Source of the DNA: JBCBXA01 sp039816825
Lineage (GTDB): Bacteria > Pseudomonadota > Alphaproteobacteria > Rhizobiales > Rhizobiaceae
Direction of reading: 5' to 3'
Length of the DNA stretch: 44,075 bases
Assembly: GCA_039816825.1 (NCBI GenBank)
Contig: JBCBXA010000017.1
Span: 1 to 44,075 of the forward strand
The notes beneath the pieces were generated by a model that saw only the letters and a list, made by a program, of their open reading frames with translations, was not told the origin of the DNA and made no database searches. The position numbers and the translations under genes were made by a program. This document shows, one piece after another, positions 35,026 through 42,560 of the stretch (position 1 is the stretch's first letter; each line of letters opens with the position of its first letter).

Positions 35026-35981
35026 CCGAAAGGTTTCAGCTTGGGGAAGCGGTTCACGTCTTTATAGAGCAGATAGCGGAAGCGCCCCGGCCCGCCAGCG
35101 TAGCAGGCCTGGGGGCAGAACGCCCGCAGCCACATAAAGTCGCCCGCCTGAACCTCCACCCATTGGTGGTTGAGCCGATAGACGCCCTTGCCTTCCAGCA
35201 CATAGATGCCGTGTTCCATCACATGGGTCTCGGAGAAAGCGATCACGCCGCCGGGCTGGAAGTTGACGATGTTGACGTGGAAATCGTGGCGCATGTCCTC
35301 GGGATCCACAAAGCGCGTTGTGGTCCACACGCCTTGGGTCTCACGCATCGCCACTTCCTCGGCATCCGCCTCATGGATCACGAAAGGTTCTGGCGGCTCA
35401 AGGCCGTCCACCGGTTCATAGGCCTTCCGTATCCAGTGGAAAGTCAGCGTACGCCCACCTTCGGGCTCCGTGTTTCGAACCTGCCAGTCGCAATTGGGCG
35501 GCAGATAGGCATAGATGCCGGGCCGCATCACATGCTCTTCGCCATTGATCATCAGGGAGCCGTGGCCGGACAGCACAAACAGAACGGCGCCCGCCGTCCG
35601 GTCGGGCTCCGGATGGTTTGAGCCGCCGCCAGGGGCCACGTCCAATATCATCTGGCTGAAGGTTTCCGCGAAGCCTGAGAGCGGCCTTGCCAGCACCCAC
35701 CCCTTCGTCCCGTTCCAGCCGGGGAAGCGGCTGACCACGATCTCGGTCAAAACCTTGCGGGGAATCACCGCATAGGCATTCGTAAATATGGCGCGGCTGG
35801 ACAGAAGCTCGGTCTGAGGTGGTAGGCCGCCAACCGGCGTCTGATACATAACCGAGCCGATCTTCTCGAGGCCTGCCTTGTCGATATTGTCCCGCGACTG
35901 CGGGCGCAGTTCGGGCGGCAGGTTGGGGTCGAGCAGGTCTGGGGCTTCGGGCGTTGATGCCTCGTCCATGTGTGAACTCAT
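35022..35981 (-). CDS. allE: (S)-ureidoglycine aminohydrolase
   Basis: A 319-residue bicupin enzyme that releases ammonia from ureidoglycine, giving ureidoglycolate for AllA. The first cupin covers about residues 110-190 (GGGSNHPEPDRTAGAVLFVLSG, LPPNCDWQVRN) and the second about 235-305 (FHVNIVNFQPGGVIAF, THVMEHGIYVLEGKGVYRL, GDFMWLRAFCPQACYAGG), which carries metal ligands. The ATG at 35981 has a weak ribosome site; a second ATG at 35969 is possible. It is convergent with puuE-allA, so the pathway is split over three transcripts. The enzyme before it, allantoate amidohydrolase, is not in the window. Confidence 0.93.
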   Translation of the reverse strand: MSSHMDEASTPEAPDLLDPNLPPELRPQSRDNIDKAGLEKIGSVMYQTPVGGLPPQTELLSSRAIFTNAYAVIPRKVLTEIVVSRFPGWNGTKGWVLARPLSGFAETFSQMILDVAPGGGSNHPEPDRTAGAVLFVLSGHGSLMINGEEHVMRPGIYAYLPPNCDWQVRNTEPEGGRTLTFHWIRKAYEPVDGLEPPEPFVIHEADAEEVAMRETQGVWTTTRFVDPEDMRHDFHVNIVNFQPGGVIAFSETHVMEHGIYVLEGKGVYRLNHQWVEVQAGDFMWLRAFCPQACYAGGPGRFRYLLYKDVNRFPKLKPFG

Positions 35982-36079
35982 ATTCGGCTGGTGAAGGGCT
36001 ATAGGCCCGTGTGGCTGTCATAGCGCAGTAGTGGACGCACGGCAAAAAGTCCGGGCTCTCGCTGTTCGTCCTTCACTTT

Positions 36080-36105
36080 CCCAGTCAGCGAGCCCAGTCA
36101 GCGAG
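36080..36105. repeat. Tandem 13-base direct repeat
   Basis: CCCAGTCAGCGAG occurs twice head to tail without mismatch, about 100 bases upstream of allE. The ten bases AGTCAGCGAG recur in the TetR operator candidate at 39572-39581. Confidence 0.7.
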
Positions 36106-36123
36106 AAGGTCGCAGGTGAAGAT

Positions 36124-36142
36124 ATACAACAATAAGTTGTAT
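36124..36142. promoter_or_regulatory. Inverted repeat upstream of allE
   Basis: ATACAAC and GTTGTAT around AATAA form a perfect 7-base dyad in an AT-rich patch about 145 bases upstream of allE. It resembles an operator of a GntR-like regulator in form only. Confidence 0.35.
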
Positions 36143-36397
36143 TGCGGTTTGCTAGCACTATACTGGTTGTGTCGACGCGATTCTCTTGCAGTTCGGCTGA
36201 CCCACAGGGTTGCGGTGCGGGTTCCTCCCCGGGCTTTAACGTCCCCACGCAGGCCCGCCGGTTCCGGCCGGGCATCGTCCCTGTATCGCTCACAACCGCG
36301 AGGTTCGCGGAACCAGAGTTGCGTAATCTTTGAAGATCGGCTGAGCGCTGGCGGACGACCGGCATCGTCGCTGTTTGCATTCATTGTCAGGAAGAAA

Positions 36398-36421
36398 TGG
36401 TGGAGCTAGCCGGAATCGAAC
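36398..36421 (-). repeat. Fragment of a tRNA or tmRNA 3' end, likely attachment site
   Basis: Read on the minus strand, this gives a T-loop-like TTCGATT, the 3' T-stem strand CCGGC, an acceptor strand TAGCTCC, and ACCA. The 5' half of the T stem does not match (GATAG where GCCGG is expected), and no cloverleaf lies beyond. It therefore looks like a duplicated 3' end left by integration, next to a tyrosine recombinase. The AGCTCCACCA end resembles tmRNA as well as some tRNAs. Confidence 0.6.
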
Positions 36422-36489
36422 TATCAAGCCGTAAAGACGCAACGATTTCAATAGAATGTTGATTTATATGCACTATAGGGGCTAAACAT

Positions 36490-36508
36490 GGGTACTTTTT
36501 TGGGTACT
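36490..36508. repeat. Direct repeat GGGTACT upstream of integrase
   Basis: GGGTACT occurs twice, separated by TTTTT, ending 11 bases before the integrase ATG. It may be an arm-type recombinase or regulator site. Confidence 0.4.
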
Positions 36509-36519
36509 AAGGCGACGCT

Positions 36520-37854
36520 ATGCCTCCTCCATCCAGCGCGGACAAGCGCTTCCTAGAACGTCACGGCAACAACTGGCGTGTGGTTGTGAACGTACCCCGC
36601 CACCTCAGGAAGGCTCACGGGACTAAGCTTAAGAGGTCCCTGGGCACAGACAGTTTAGCTGAGGCCAACAGCCGCAAGTGGGCGGTGGTTGCAGAACTGA
36701 AGGCAATCCTGGGGCAAGCAAAACGGGTGACCAAAGAAGGCACACCGGAGGCCCAAGCCCCGTTGCTCGCAAGGCGTCTTCGCGAAGCGAAATCCGACGA
36801 GGAACGGTGGGCAATCGAAGACAAGATCACCGACTTAGCAGAGCGAATAGCGGGCACTGAGTTCGGTCAGCCCGATGACGGGGACCCTGAGGACTTGGAA
36901 AGGGCACTAGACTTTGTCGAGATTGCCAATGGCAGGGCGCACTCAATCGAGGAGTACTATGAGCGCTACGTGCCACGCATTGCAGCGAGGCTGAAACCGC
37001 GAACCCTCAATGAGGACAGGAGGGCCATCACCACCTACCTCAATTGGGCTAGAGAGCACCACGTGCCGCTGACGGTTGAGGCAGTAACGGCTGAGAGGGC
37101 TGTTGACTTTGTGGACCACTTGGCGACCCGGCCCGTCGGCTCAGAGCCGGTCACCGTGAACAAGTACGTTAGTCGCCTGACACAGTTCTGGAAGAATCTG
37201 AAGGGGAAAGAGAAGATCGTTTCCGACAATCCATGGGTTGGGCTGTCTCGCGAGGTTCCCGAAAAGAAGGCTCGCGAGCGCCGCAGGCCATTCACTGATG
37301 ATGAACTTAGACGGCTGCTTTCGTGCTCAAACGACCGGCCACTGGCTGACCTCATGCGGATCGCCGCCCTCACTGGTGCCAGGATAGACGTAATCGTCTC
37401 TCTAACGGTCGGCGACTGCAAGGACGGCCTGTTCCGTTTCGAGGCCCGCAAGAAGGAAGTAGATGATCGGATGGTTCCCATCCACTCTTCTCTGAACCAG
37501 ACAATTGAAGGCAGAAGCCGCGACCGAGACGATAGTGATTGGTTATTTCCCGAGTGGCCTCCCTCAAAGGCAACGGGCAGCCCAAAGACCCGCTCGAACA
37601 AGGCTTCTCAGGCCTTCACTGACTATCGTCGCAGCCTAGGGATCGGTGGAGCGAAAGGGGAGAAAAGTCTCGTCACTTTCCACTCGTTTCGGCATTGGTT
37701 CACGACCACCGCTGAACATGCTGGCCAACCTGAAAGCACCATTCAAGCCGTGGTGGGGCACAGGAGAAAAGGGGAGACCTTCGGTCGGTACTCTCGAGGT
37801 CCCTCCATAGATCAGCTCAGGGCTTGTGTGGAGGCTGTGAAGCTGCCGGAATAA
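36520..37854 (+). CDS. Tyrosine recombinase / integrase
   Basis: A 444-residue site-specific recombinase of the phage integrase family. The N-terminal part (residues 10-60, RHGNNWRVVVNVPRHLRKAHG) is an arm-binding-like domain. A SAM-like core-binding domain follows at about 140-240. The catalytic domain has R288 (TGARID), H388 and R391 (HSFRH), H414 (GHRRKGE) and nucleophile Y424 (GRYS). All key residues are present, so it may be active. It lies beside the tRNA/tmRNA fragment with the usual island geometry. The ATG at 36520 follows AAGGCGA. Confidence 0.92.
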   Translation: MPPPSSADKRFLERHGNNWRVVVNVPRHLRKAHGTKLKRSLGTDSLAEANSRKWAVVAELKAILGQAKRVTKEGTPEAQAPLLARRLREAKSDEERWAIEDKITDLAERIAGTEFGQPDDGDPEDLERALDFVEIANGRAHSIEEYYERYVPRIAARLKPRTLNEDRRAITTYLNWAREHHVPLTVEAVTAERAVDFVDHLATRPVGSEPVTVNKYVSRLTQFWKNLKGKEKIVSDNPWVGLSREVPEKKARERRRPFTDDELRRLLSCSNDRPLADLMRIAALTGARIDVIVSLTVGDCKDGLFRFEARKKEVDDRMVPIHSSLNQTIEGRSRDRDDSDWLFPEWPPSKATGSPKTRSNKASQAFTDYRRSLGIGGAKGEKSLVTFHSFRHWFTTTAEHAGQPESTIQAVVGHRRKGETFGRYSRGPSIDQLRACVEAVKLPE

Positions 37855-37895
37855 TGCAGTTGCAGGCGCGGCAATGTTCTCCCAATGTTCTTATC

Positions 37896-38210
37896 ATGAG
37901 TCGCAGGACAGAACCCCGGAAAAAGACAGATGACCGCGAGTTCCCGATAAGGGTGAAATTCGTAGTGCCAGGTGGCGGCTTGGGTAACGTGGTGTTGGAA
38001 ATGCATGACTGGCTTCGGCGCGAGCTAGAGCCGGGGGACTACGCTAATCATGGGGCGGGCTATCGCCAGTTCCACGAGACGGCTTACTACTTTCGGGACA
38101 TCGAGATAGCGCAGCGCTTCGTTGCGAGGTTTCCCGAGTTGGAGCTTGCAGATAGGACGGCGAATGCCCTCAGGGCAGTGACGATGGCGGCAACCAAAGA
38201 AGGTAAGTGA
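37896..38210 (+). CDS. Hypothetical protein next to the integrase
   Basis: A 104-residue protein of unknown function. After a basic start (MSRRTEPRKKTDD), it has a compact pattern: RVKFVVPGGGLG, MHDWLRREL, an AYYFRDIEIAQRFVARFPEL segment and a helical end. There is no signal peptide or known DNA-binding motif. It begins 41 bases after the integrase stop, so it may be co-transcribed. A directionality factor is possible from position only. The open frame to 37824 overlaps the integrase and is not favoured. Confidence 0.6.
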   Translation: MSRRTEPRKKTDDREFPIRVKFVVPGGGLGNVVLEMHDWLRRELEPGDYANHGAGYRQFHETAYYFRDIEIAQRFVARFPELELADRTANALRAVTMAATKEGK

Positions 38211-38982
38211 TGTAGCTGTAGCGGCATTACCATCTGAGCGGGAGTCGCTGCCCGAGAGGCTAGGAGCAAGTTTGGATAGGCGAATGCGGTACCGTCCGCT
38301 GCCTAAGCGATGCGGTCGCTTGTGAACGGCGAGCCACGAAGGATTGAACACCACTACTAGGCTGGGAAATTTGGCGCAAAAGTCTGAGCCTCAGAGATCA
38401 ACTTAGAAGACCGCGCTTCCCCCCGGTGGGGGTGCCTGTCTCTGGTGCGCAGGAGGCCTCTTAAGACGGCCAAGTCCTGCCTTACGTCCAGCACTAAGCG
38501 AATACGCGTCCAGCTTTGATTAGTTTCCTTACGCTGCGTTCACCTCAGAAACGAGAGGCCCGGCCTCTTTGCGGCGTGGTGATGAGGTGATGCCCCGCAT
38601 CTCAACAATCAAACACAATTAGTTTGAAGTGGCCGCTGGCACAGTCCTGCGTATCATTTCTAAACGGTTATCAAATCCGCACTTCTAAACCCGACAAACC
38701 TAGTTGAATCTACCTGCCCCCCAGGCTGCAAGCGAACGTCCGCTATGCGGACTTAGCGGGCAATCGATCAACGTCTGTTCTGGCGAACAAAGGGGGGCAC
38801 TGCCTCCCGAAGGCGATATTTGGCTCCTTTCACCTTCAAAACCCTTTGTTTTTTTGGGTTTTGGGCATTCCAATTCGCTCTATTCGTGTAGTTTCGTTGC
38901 GGTTCCGTTGCGCTAAATGAAGACGTAGCGGAGCGGGTCCCGAGCGTTGTTCTGCTCGTCTTTAGTCCGACTTCGCCTTGCC
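38211..38982. other. Gene-poor island stretch with inverted repeats
   Basis: These 772 bases show no convincing gene; an open frame at 38704-38916 has no protein-like features. The stretch is rich in dyads: a nested pair at 38540-38590, CAAAACCC/GGGTTTTG at 38837-38863, and an imperfect stem around 38914-38965. It may be a recombination scar or a structured RNA. Confidence 0.45.
38540..38590. repeat. Nested inverted repeats
   Basis: The outer arms TCACCTCA (38540-38547) and TGAGGTGA (38583-38590) enclose a tight 15-base palindrome AGAGGCC-C-GGCCTCT (38554-38568). Both dyads are perfect. Confidence 0.6.
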
Positions 38983-39543
38983 CTAAAGCTTGAAAACCCG
39001 TCGCAACACTCTGAGGTTCCCGGAAATTGCTGATCCACCGAGGTCTTTGGCGAGGCGTTGAAGCACGTCCGGAAAGCCGTGATCATCAATGGCGGATTGC
39101 ACTTGCCTGACTTGTGCCTTGCTCAAACCATGCCGCACAAGACCCTGAGACGCATCGATCCAATCTCCTTTTCGGACTGCGTTCACGACGTCGGCGTCCT
39201 TGCCCTTGAAACGGGTGATCTTGTGGTGCCAGTGGATCGCCGCCTTGAGCGTTTCGGGGTCGAGCCCGAGGCCAAGCTCTTGGTTTTGCTTCAAAGCCAC
39301 GTCCTCAGACGGGGCGAGATAGGCGAGATCACGGGCCGTCCAGAGGCCAATGTCGTGAAAGACAAAGGCCGTTTCTACCATGGGGCGGTGGGCTTCATCG
39401 CCGTCTAAGAAGTGCATGGCATAAGTAATCGTGCGGTAGATGTGGCCTCGGTAGGCGGCAAAGTCGTCGCCAATCACTGCGCGGTAGGGCTTCAGCAGGC
39501 CCTCAACGCGGTCGCTATGGCGTGTGATCGAAATGTCAGACAT
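38983..39543 (-). CDS. HD domain protein, putative phosphohydrolase
   Basis: A 186-residue soluble protein with an HD-type metal-binding fold: H34 (YRGHIYRTITYAMHF), H63-D64 (FVFHDIGLWTA) and a downstream Asp in RKGDWIDAS. HD proteins often hydrolyse phosphate esters, including nucleotides; the substrate here is unknown. It is divergent from a TetR gene, with 83 bases between that carry two operator-like repeats, so the TetR protein probably controls it. Confidence 0.78.
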   Translation of the reverse strand: MSDISITRHSDRVEGLLKPYRAVIGDDFAAYRGHIYRTITYAMHFLDGDEAHRPMVETAFVFHDIGLWTARDLAYLAPSEDVALKQNQELGLGLDPETLKAAIHWHHKITRFKGKDADVVNAVRKGDWIDASQGLVRHGLSKAQVRQVQSAIDDHGFPDVLQRLAKDLGGSAISGNLRVLRRVFKL

Positions 39544-39570
39544 CTTGCGGTTTCCCGATGAACCATGGAT

Positions 39571-39622
39571 AAGTCAGCGAGTGCTTACATTGGTCTGATC
39601 CACCAAGTCAACAGGTGATTAC
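39571..39622. promoter_or_regulatory. Two direct-repeat operator candidates
   Basis: AAGTCANCNNGTGNTTAC occurs at 39571-39588 and 39605-39622, matching at 14 of 18 positions and spaced 34 bases start to start. Each copy has weak dyad character. They lie between the HD and TetR genes and probably bind the TetR product. Confidence 0.5.
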
Positions 39623-39626
39623 TTAC

Positions 39627-40205
39627 GTGACGGAAATTGATACGACCCACGTTCCAAAGCCGCGAAACGCCTCGGCCACCCGTGACGCAATACTCGTCGC
39701 GGCCCGCAAAGAGTTCACCAAACTGGGATTTGAAAATGCGAGCACCCGTCGGATTGCGGAGGATGCCGGGTGCAATGTTGCCCTGATCAACCGGTACTTC
39801 GAGTCAAAGATCGGATTGTTCGAGGACGTGATGGATGCTTGCATCGACCTCGGGCCCGTCCTGGCAGGCACACCAGACGAAGTTGTCCTGAACCTTGTCG
39901 AGATTTGTCTGAGCAAAGGTGAGGCCGCCTTGGACTTTGATCCCGTTCTCGCTGCCATCCGCTCTGGTGGCACTGAACCTGCCAAGGATGTGGTGCAGTC
40001 CCAGCTTGGGGAGCCAATGGTGGCAACGCTGGCAGCCTATATCGGTGGGGACGATGCCCATCAGAAAGCCGGGTTGATCCTAAGCATTGTCGCCGGGTTT
40101 GACGTAGGCCGCCGGATCATGGGCGTGGAGGCTATGCAAGCCAGCCAAAACGCCGCACTCCAACCGCACCTAACAGCCGCCATACGGGCGGTTCTTGAGG
40201 GCTAA
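39627..40205 (+). CDS. TetR family transcriptional regulator (first)
   Basis: A 192-residue repressor. The N-terminal helix-turn-helix domain is typical: SATRDAILVAARKEFTKLGF, then TRRIAEDAGCNVALINRYFESKIGLFEDVM. The C-terminal ligand domain is not specific. GTG at 39627 is chosen because AGGTGA lies eight bases upstream; GTG at 39615 would sit inside the operator-like repeat. It is divergent from the HD gene and convergent with the second TetR gene, with a four-base stop overlap (40202-40205). Confidence 0.88.
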   Translation: MTEIDTTHVPKPRNASATRDAILVAARKEFTKLGFENASTRRIAEDAGCNVALINRYFESKIGLFEDVMDACIDLGPVLAGTPDEVVLNLVEICLSKGEAALDFDPVLAAIRSGGTEPAKDVVQSQLGEPMVATLAAYIGGDDAHQKAGLILSIVAGFDVGRRIMGVEAMQASQNAALQPHLTAAIRAVLEG

Positions 40206-40795
40206 ACAGCCCATGCTGCGATTGCCTTGACGGCCTGAGCCACGAAGGATTTGGCGGCAGTTTCATCGCGGGCGGCTCTGTTCAGAAGGTTGGTGGACAT
40301 GACGCATCCAACCACGAAGTCAGCGGCTTCTTTCGGGTCGAGCGTTGTCTTGATGCGGCCTTGCGACTGGCCGCGTTTGATCAGGGCGGTTGTTTCGTCG
40401 CGAAGGACATCAAAGTGCCCTGCGATCATCTCAGCAAAAGCATCGCTGTCATCACCCAGCCGTTCGACGGTGGAGTTCACCATAAGACATCCATGTTTGC
40501 GGAGCGTCTCAGGGTGCGGCGTGACGATCCCCTCTAACATGGCTGTCAGGGCCGACGCATCGCTCGCGTCCCGCATTGGGCCAAACACATACCTTTCAGC
40601 GTCTTCACGATAGGATTTCATCGCAGCCAGCATCAGGCCCTCTTTGCCGCCAAACTGAGTGCGAATGGCAAATCGACCTAAGCCAGTCTTTTCCTCAATG
40701 GATCGGATGCCAAGGTTGCGATACCCGTCTTCGATGAAAGCGGCCTTGACCTTTTGTACCATGTCACCCGGTTCGTATTCTTTGGATCGAGCCAT
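40202..40795 (-). CDS. TetR family transcriptional regulator (second)
   Basis: A 197-residue TetR-type regulator. The DNA-binding segment is VQKVKAAFIEDGYRNLGIRSIEEKTGLGRFAIRTQFGGKEGLMLAAM, and the C-terminal domain resembles regulators of xenobiotic-response genes. The ATG at 40795 lies within the stop of the DUF4336 gene, with GGAG five bases upstream, so it is translated with it. It probably represses the divergent promoter at 41482-41532 and so its own operon. Confidence 0.86.
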   Translation of the reverse strand: MARSKEYEPGDMVQKVKAAFIEDGYRNLGIRSIEEKTGLGRFAIRTQFGGKEGLMLAAMKSYREDAERYVFGPMRDASDASALTAMLEGIVTPHPETLRKHGCLMVNSTVERLGDDSDAFAEMIAGHFDVLRDETTALIKRGQSQGRIKTTLDPKEAADFVVGCVMSTNLLNRAARDETAAKSFVAQAVKAIAAWAV

Positions 40796-41457
40796 CATAA
40801 CTCCTCTACCAGCCGCGTCAGGTCTTGCCATAGCGTGTCGGCTTGGCTGCTGCCACCATGTGCCGGAAGGAGACGTTGAGGTTTTTGCTCTCGCAATGTC
40901 CGGGTTGCCCAAGCCTGGTACACAGACAGATCGCCCACACACATCGTTTTGAAGGCTCCCCGTTGCTTTGGCGGATTTGTTGGGTCCCCGTCAGGTTTGG
41001 CGGCACAAGCGAAGGCATCGCAAACGGCCAATGCTGGTTGTTGATCTTGCGTTATCAACCAGGCTTCTCCGGCTTTCACGCCTTCGGCCTCGACGATGCG
41101 AACGCTATCGGGCAGGCATTCTAGGATGTTCGACATCGGCAGAAACTCCAATCCTCTTTGCTTCTGAAGCCGGGGTATGGAGACATCTGGGGCGTAGAGA
41201 TGAGCCTCAGGAAAGTGGCTCAGCCAATCCGGAATTCCAAGGTGGTGAAAGTGTGAAGGGGCGAGTATCGCCTCAACACTGCCTAGGTCTTTTGCCCGCT
41301 CGACGGCACTTTCACCCGGATCAGGGATGGGTGAGTAGAGCATGAGACCTCCACTCTGAAGCCGAACGCCGCACATCCGAGCGGCCCCTTTCCGAGCCAT
41401 AAGGAGATCATCGCAGCCATCGATTGGCATCAACGGGTCAAGGGATTTGCGGGGCAT
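40795..41457 (-). CDS. DUF4336 / metallo-beta-lactamase-fold protein
   Basis: A 220-residue protein of the DUF4336 type, a relative of the metallo-beta-lactamase fold. The HFHH segment (69-72, APSHFHHLGIPDWLSHFPEAHLYA) replaces the full HxHxDH zinc motif, and a late LLPAHGGS matches the fold. Hydrolase activity is uncertain. The ATG at 41457 follows a GGAAAG site; upstream in-frame ATGs are less likely. It is first in a two-gene unit with the second TetR and divergent from the alpha/beta hydrolase. Confidence 0.75.
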   Translation of the reverse strand: MPRKSLDPLMPIDGCDDLLMARKGAARMCGVRLQSGGLMLYSPIPDPGESAVERAKDLGSVEAILAPSHFHHLGIPDWLSHFPEAHLYAPDVSIPRLQKQRGLEFLPMSNILECLPDSVRIVEAEGVKAGEAWLITQDQQPALAVCDAFACAAKPDGDPTNPPKQRGAFKTMCVGDLSVYQAWATRTLREQKPQRLLPAHGGSSQADTLWQDLTRLVEEL

Positions 41458-41481
41458 CTTCGGTCTTTCCAAAATCATCTC

Positions 41482-41532
41482 TTGACTGAATAGCACTTCA
41501 GTCGTAGTGATTCAAGCACTACACCTGTAGTG
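41482..41532. promoter_or_regulatory. Divergent promoters overlapped by TetR-like palindromes
   Basis: GACTGAA/TTCAGTC with a 6-base spacer spans 41484-41503. GTAGTG, CACTACA and TGTAGTG (41504-41532) form two overlapping dyads. On the minus strand TTGAAT and TATTCA are 17 bases apart (41510-41515 and 41487-41492), and on the plus strand TTGACT (41482) is 17 bases from TAGTGA. The palindromes cover both putative promoters. Confidence 0.65.
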
Positions 41533-41562
41533 AAATTTAGCCATCTCCGAAAGGACCGCAAA

Positions 41563-42534
41563 ATGACGCTTCGAAACGTCCTCGCTGCTTCGGCAGCGAC
41601 CACTGCCCTTTTGCTTGCAGCGACCCCGGGCTCTGCCGACTCAGCCCACGATGACCACGTTGCAAGCCTTGATCAGGCAACCATCTATGGGCACAGCATT
41701 GCCTATCTCGATATCGGAAATCCCGACGATCCGGCTGTGCTTTTGCTGCACGGCATCCCAACGAATTCATTCCTGTTCCACCAAGTCGCACCGGCAATTG
41801 CTGAGGGAGGGTACCGTGTTATTGCCCCCGACATGCTTGGCTTTGGGGCATCGGACAGACCCGACGATGCAGCCGCCTATGCCACCGACGCCCGTGCAAA
41901 CCGAATGTTTGCCTTGGCCGACCACCTGGGCGTCGAAGACTTCACACTCGTTCTACACGACGTAGGTGGCATCACCGGCTGGAAGATGATCGAGACCGGC
42001 CCTGATCGCCTCGAAGCCGTGGTCGCGACCAATACACTCGCCGATTTGGCAGGCGTTCAACCAGCCCCGCTCGTGATGCAGATGATGGGCGGTCAGCTGA
42101 GCCCGATGGACGCTTTCGCTGGCTTGGATGACCCAGCAATCGCCCGCGACATGGCTCAGATGTGGCTCGACCAGGGATACTGGGGCGACGGCACGGCCCC
42201 ATCAGATATCGTGGATGCGTTTGGAGCCGATCTCGTCGGAGCACAGGTGACCTACACCACGTTCTTCGGCATGGCGGTGCCTGCCTTCATGCAAGAGGAA
42301 GAGGCAAGAAACGCAGCCCTCGCGGGTTTTGAAGGCCCCACGGCGGTGATCTTCGGCGAACGCGACGGGTTCTTCGACCACACCGTCGTCGTCCCCGACC
42401 TCCAAACACGGCTGGGAACAGAGGATACCAATGTCATCCGCATCCCCGACGCAGGCCACTTTCTGCAACTGCAAGAACCAGACGCCTATGTGGACGCCCT
42501 GACGGCGTTCCTGGGCTCTGTAATCGCAAACTAA
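41563..42534 (+). CDS. Exported alpha/beta hydrolase, haloalkane dehalogenase-like
   Basis: A 323-residue alpha/beta hydrolase with a signal peptide (VLAASAATTALLLAATPGSADSA). The HGIPTNSF oxyanion loop is at 63-70. The nucleophile elbow is HDVGG with D133, an aspartate as in dehalogenases and epoxide hydrolases. The acid is D268 (GERDGFFDH) and the base is H299 (DAGHFLQLQEPD). The Trp that usually follows the nucleophile in dehalogenases is Val here, so another ester or epoxide substrate is likely. It heads the plus-strand operon with the SRPBCC and DUF1330 genes. Confidence 0.85.
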   Translation: MTLRNVLAASAATTALLLAATPGSADSAHDDHVASLDQATIYGHSIAYLDIGNPDDPAVLLLHGIPTNSFLFHQVAPAIAEGGYRVIAPDMLGFGASDRPDDAAAYATDARANRMFALADHLGVEDFTLVLHDVGGITGWKMIETGPDRLEAVVATNTLADLAGVQPAPLVMQMMGGQLSPMDAFAGLDDPAIARDMAQMWLDQGYWGDGTAPSDIVDAFGADLVGAQVTYTTFFGMAVPAFMQEEEARNAALAGFEGPTAVIFGERDGFFDHTVVVPDLQTRLGTEDTNVIRIPDAGHFLQLQEPDAYVDALTAFLGSVIAN

Positions 42535-42560
42535 TCAACACAGCAAAGGAGAGCCACACG

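Larger units (their letters stand above)
35982..36519. other. Intergenic junction between purine cluster and integrase
   Basis: These 538 bases have no supported gene. They hold a 13-base tandem repeat (36080-36105), an inverted repeat (36124-36142), a tRNA/tmRNA 3'-end fragment (36398-36421) and a repeated GGGTACT (36490-36508). It marks the passage from chromosome backbone to island. Confidence 0.5.

Noticed and set aside
36165..36240. tRNA-like stretch with GCGGGTTCC in the allE-integrase gap
   Set aside because: I could not form an acceptor or anticodon stem on either strand, so it is not reported as a tRNA or remnant.
38704..38916. A 70-codon frame in the island gap
   Set aside because: No start site signal, and the sequence is dominated by repeats and T-runs.
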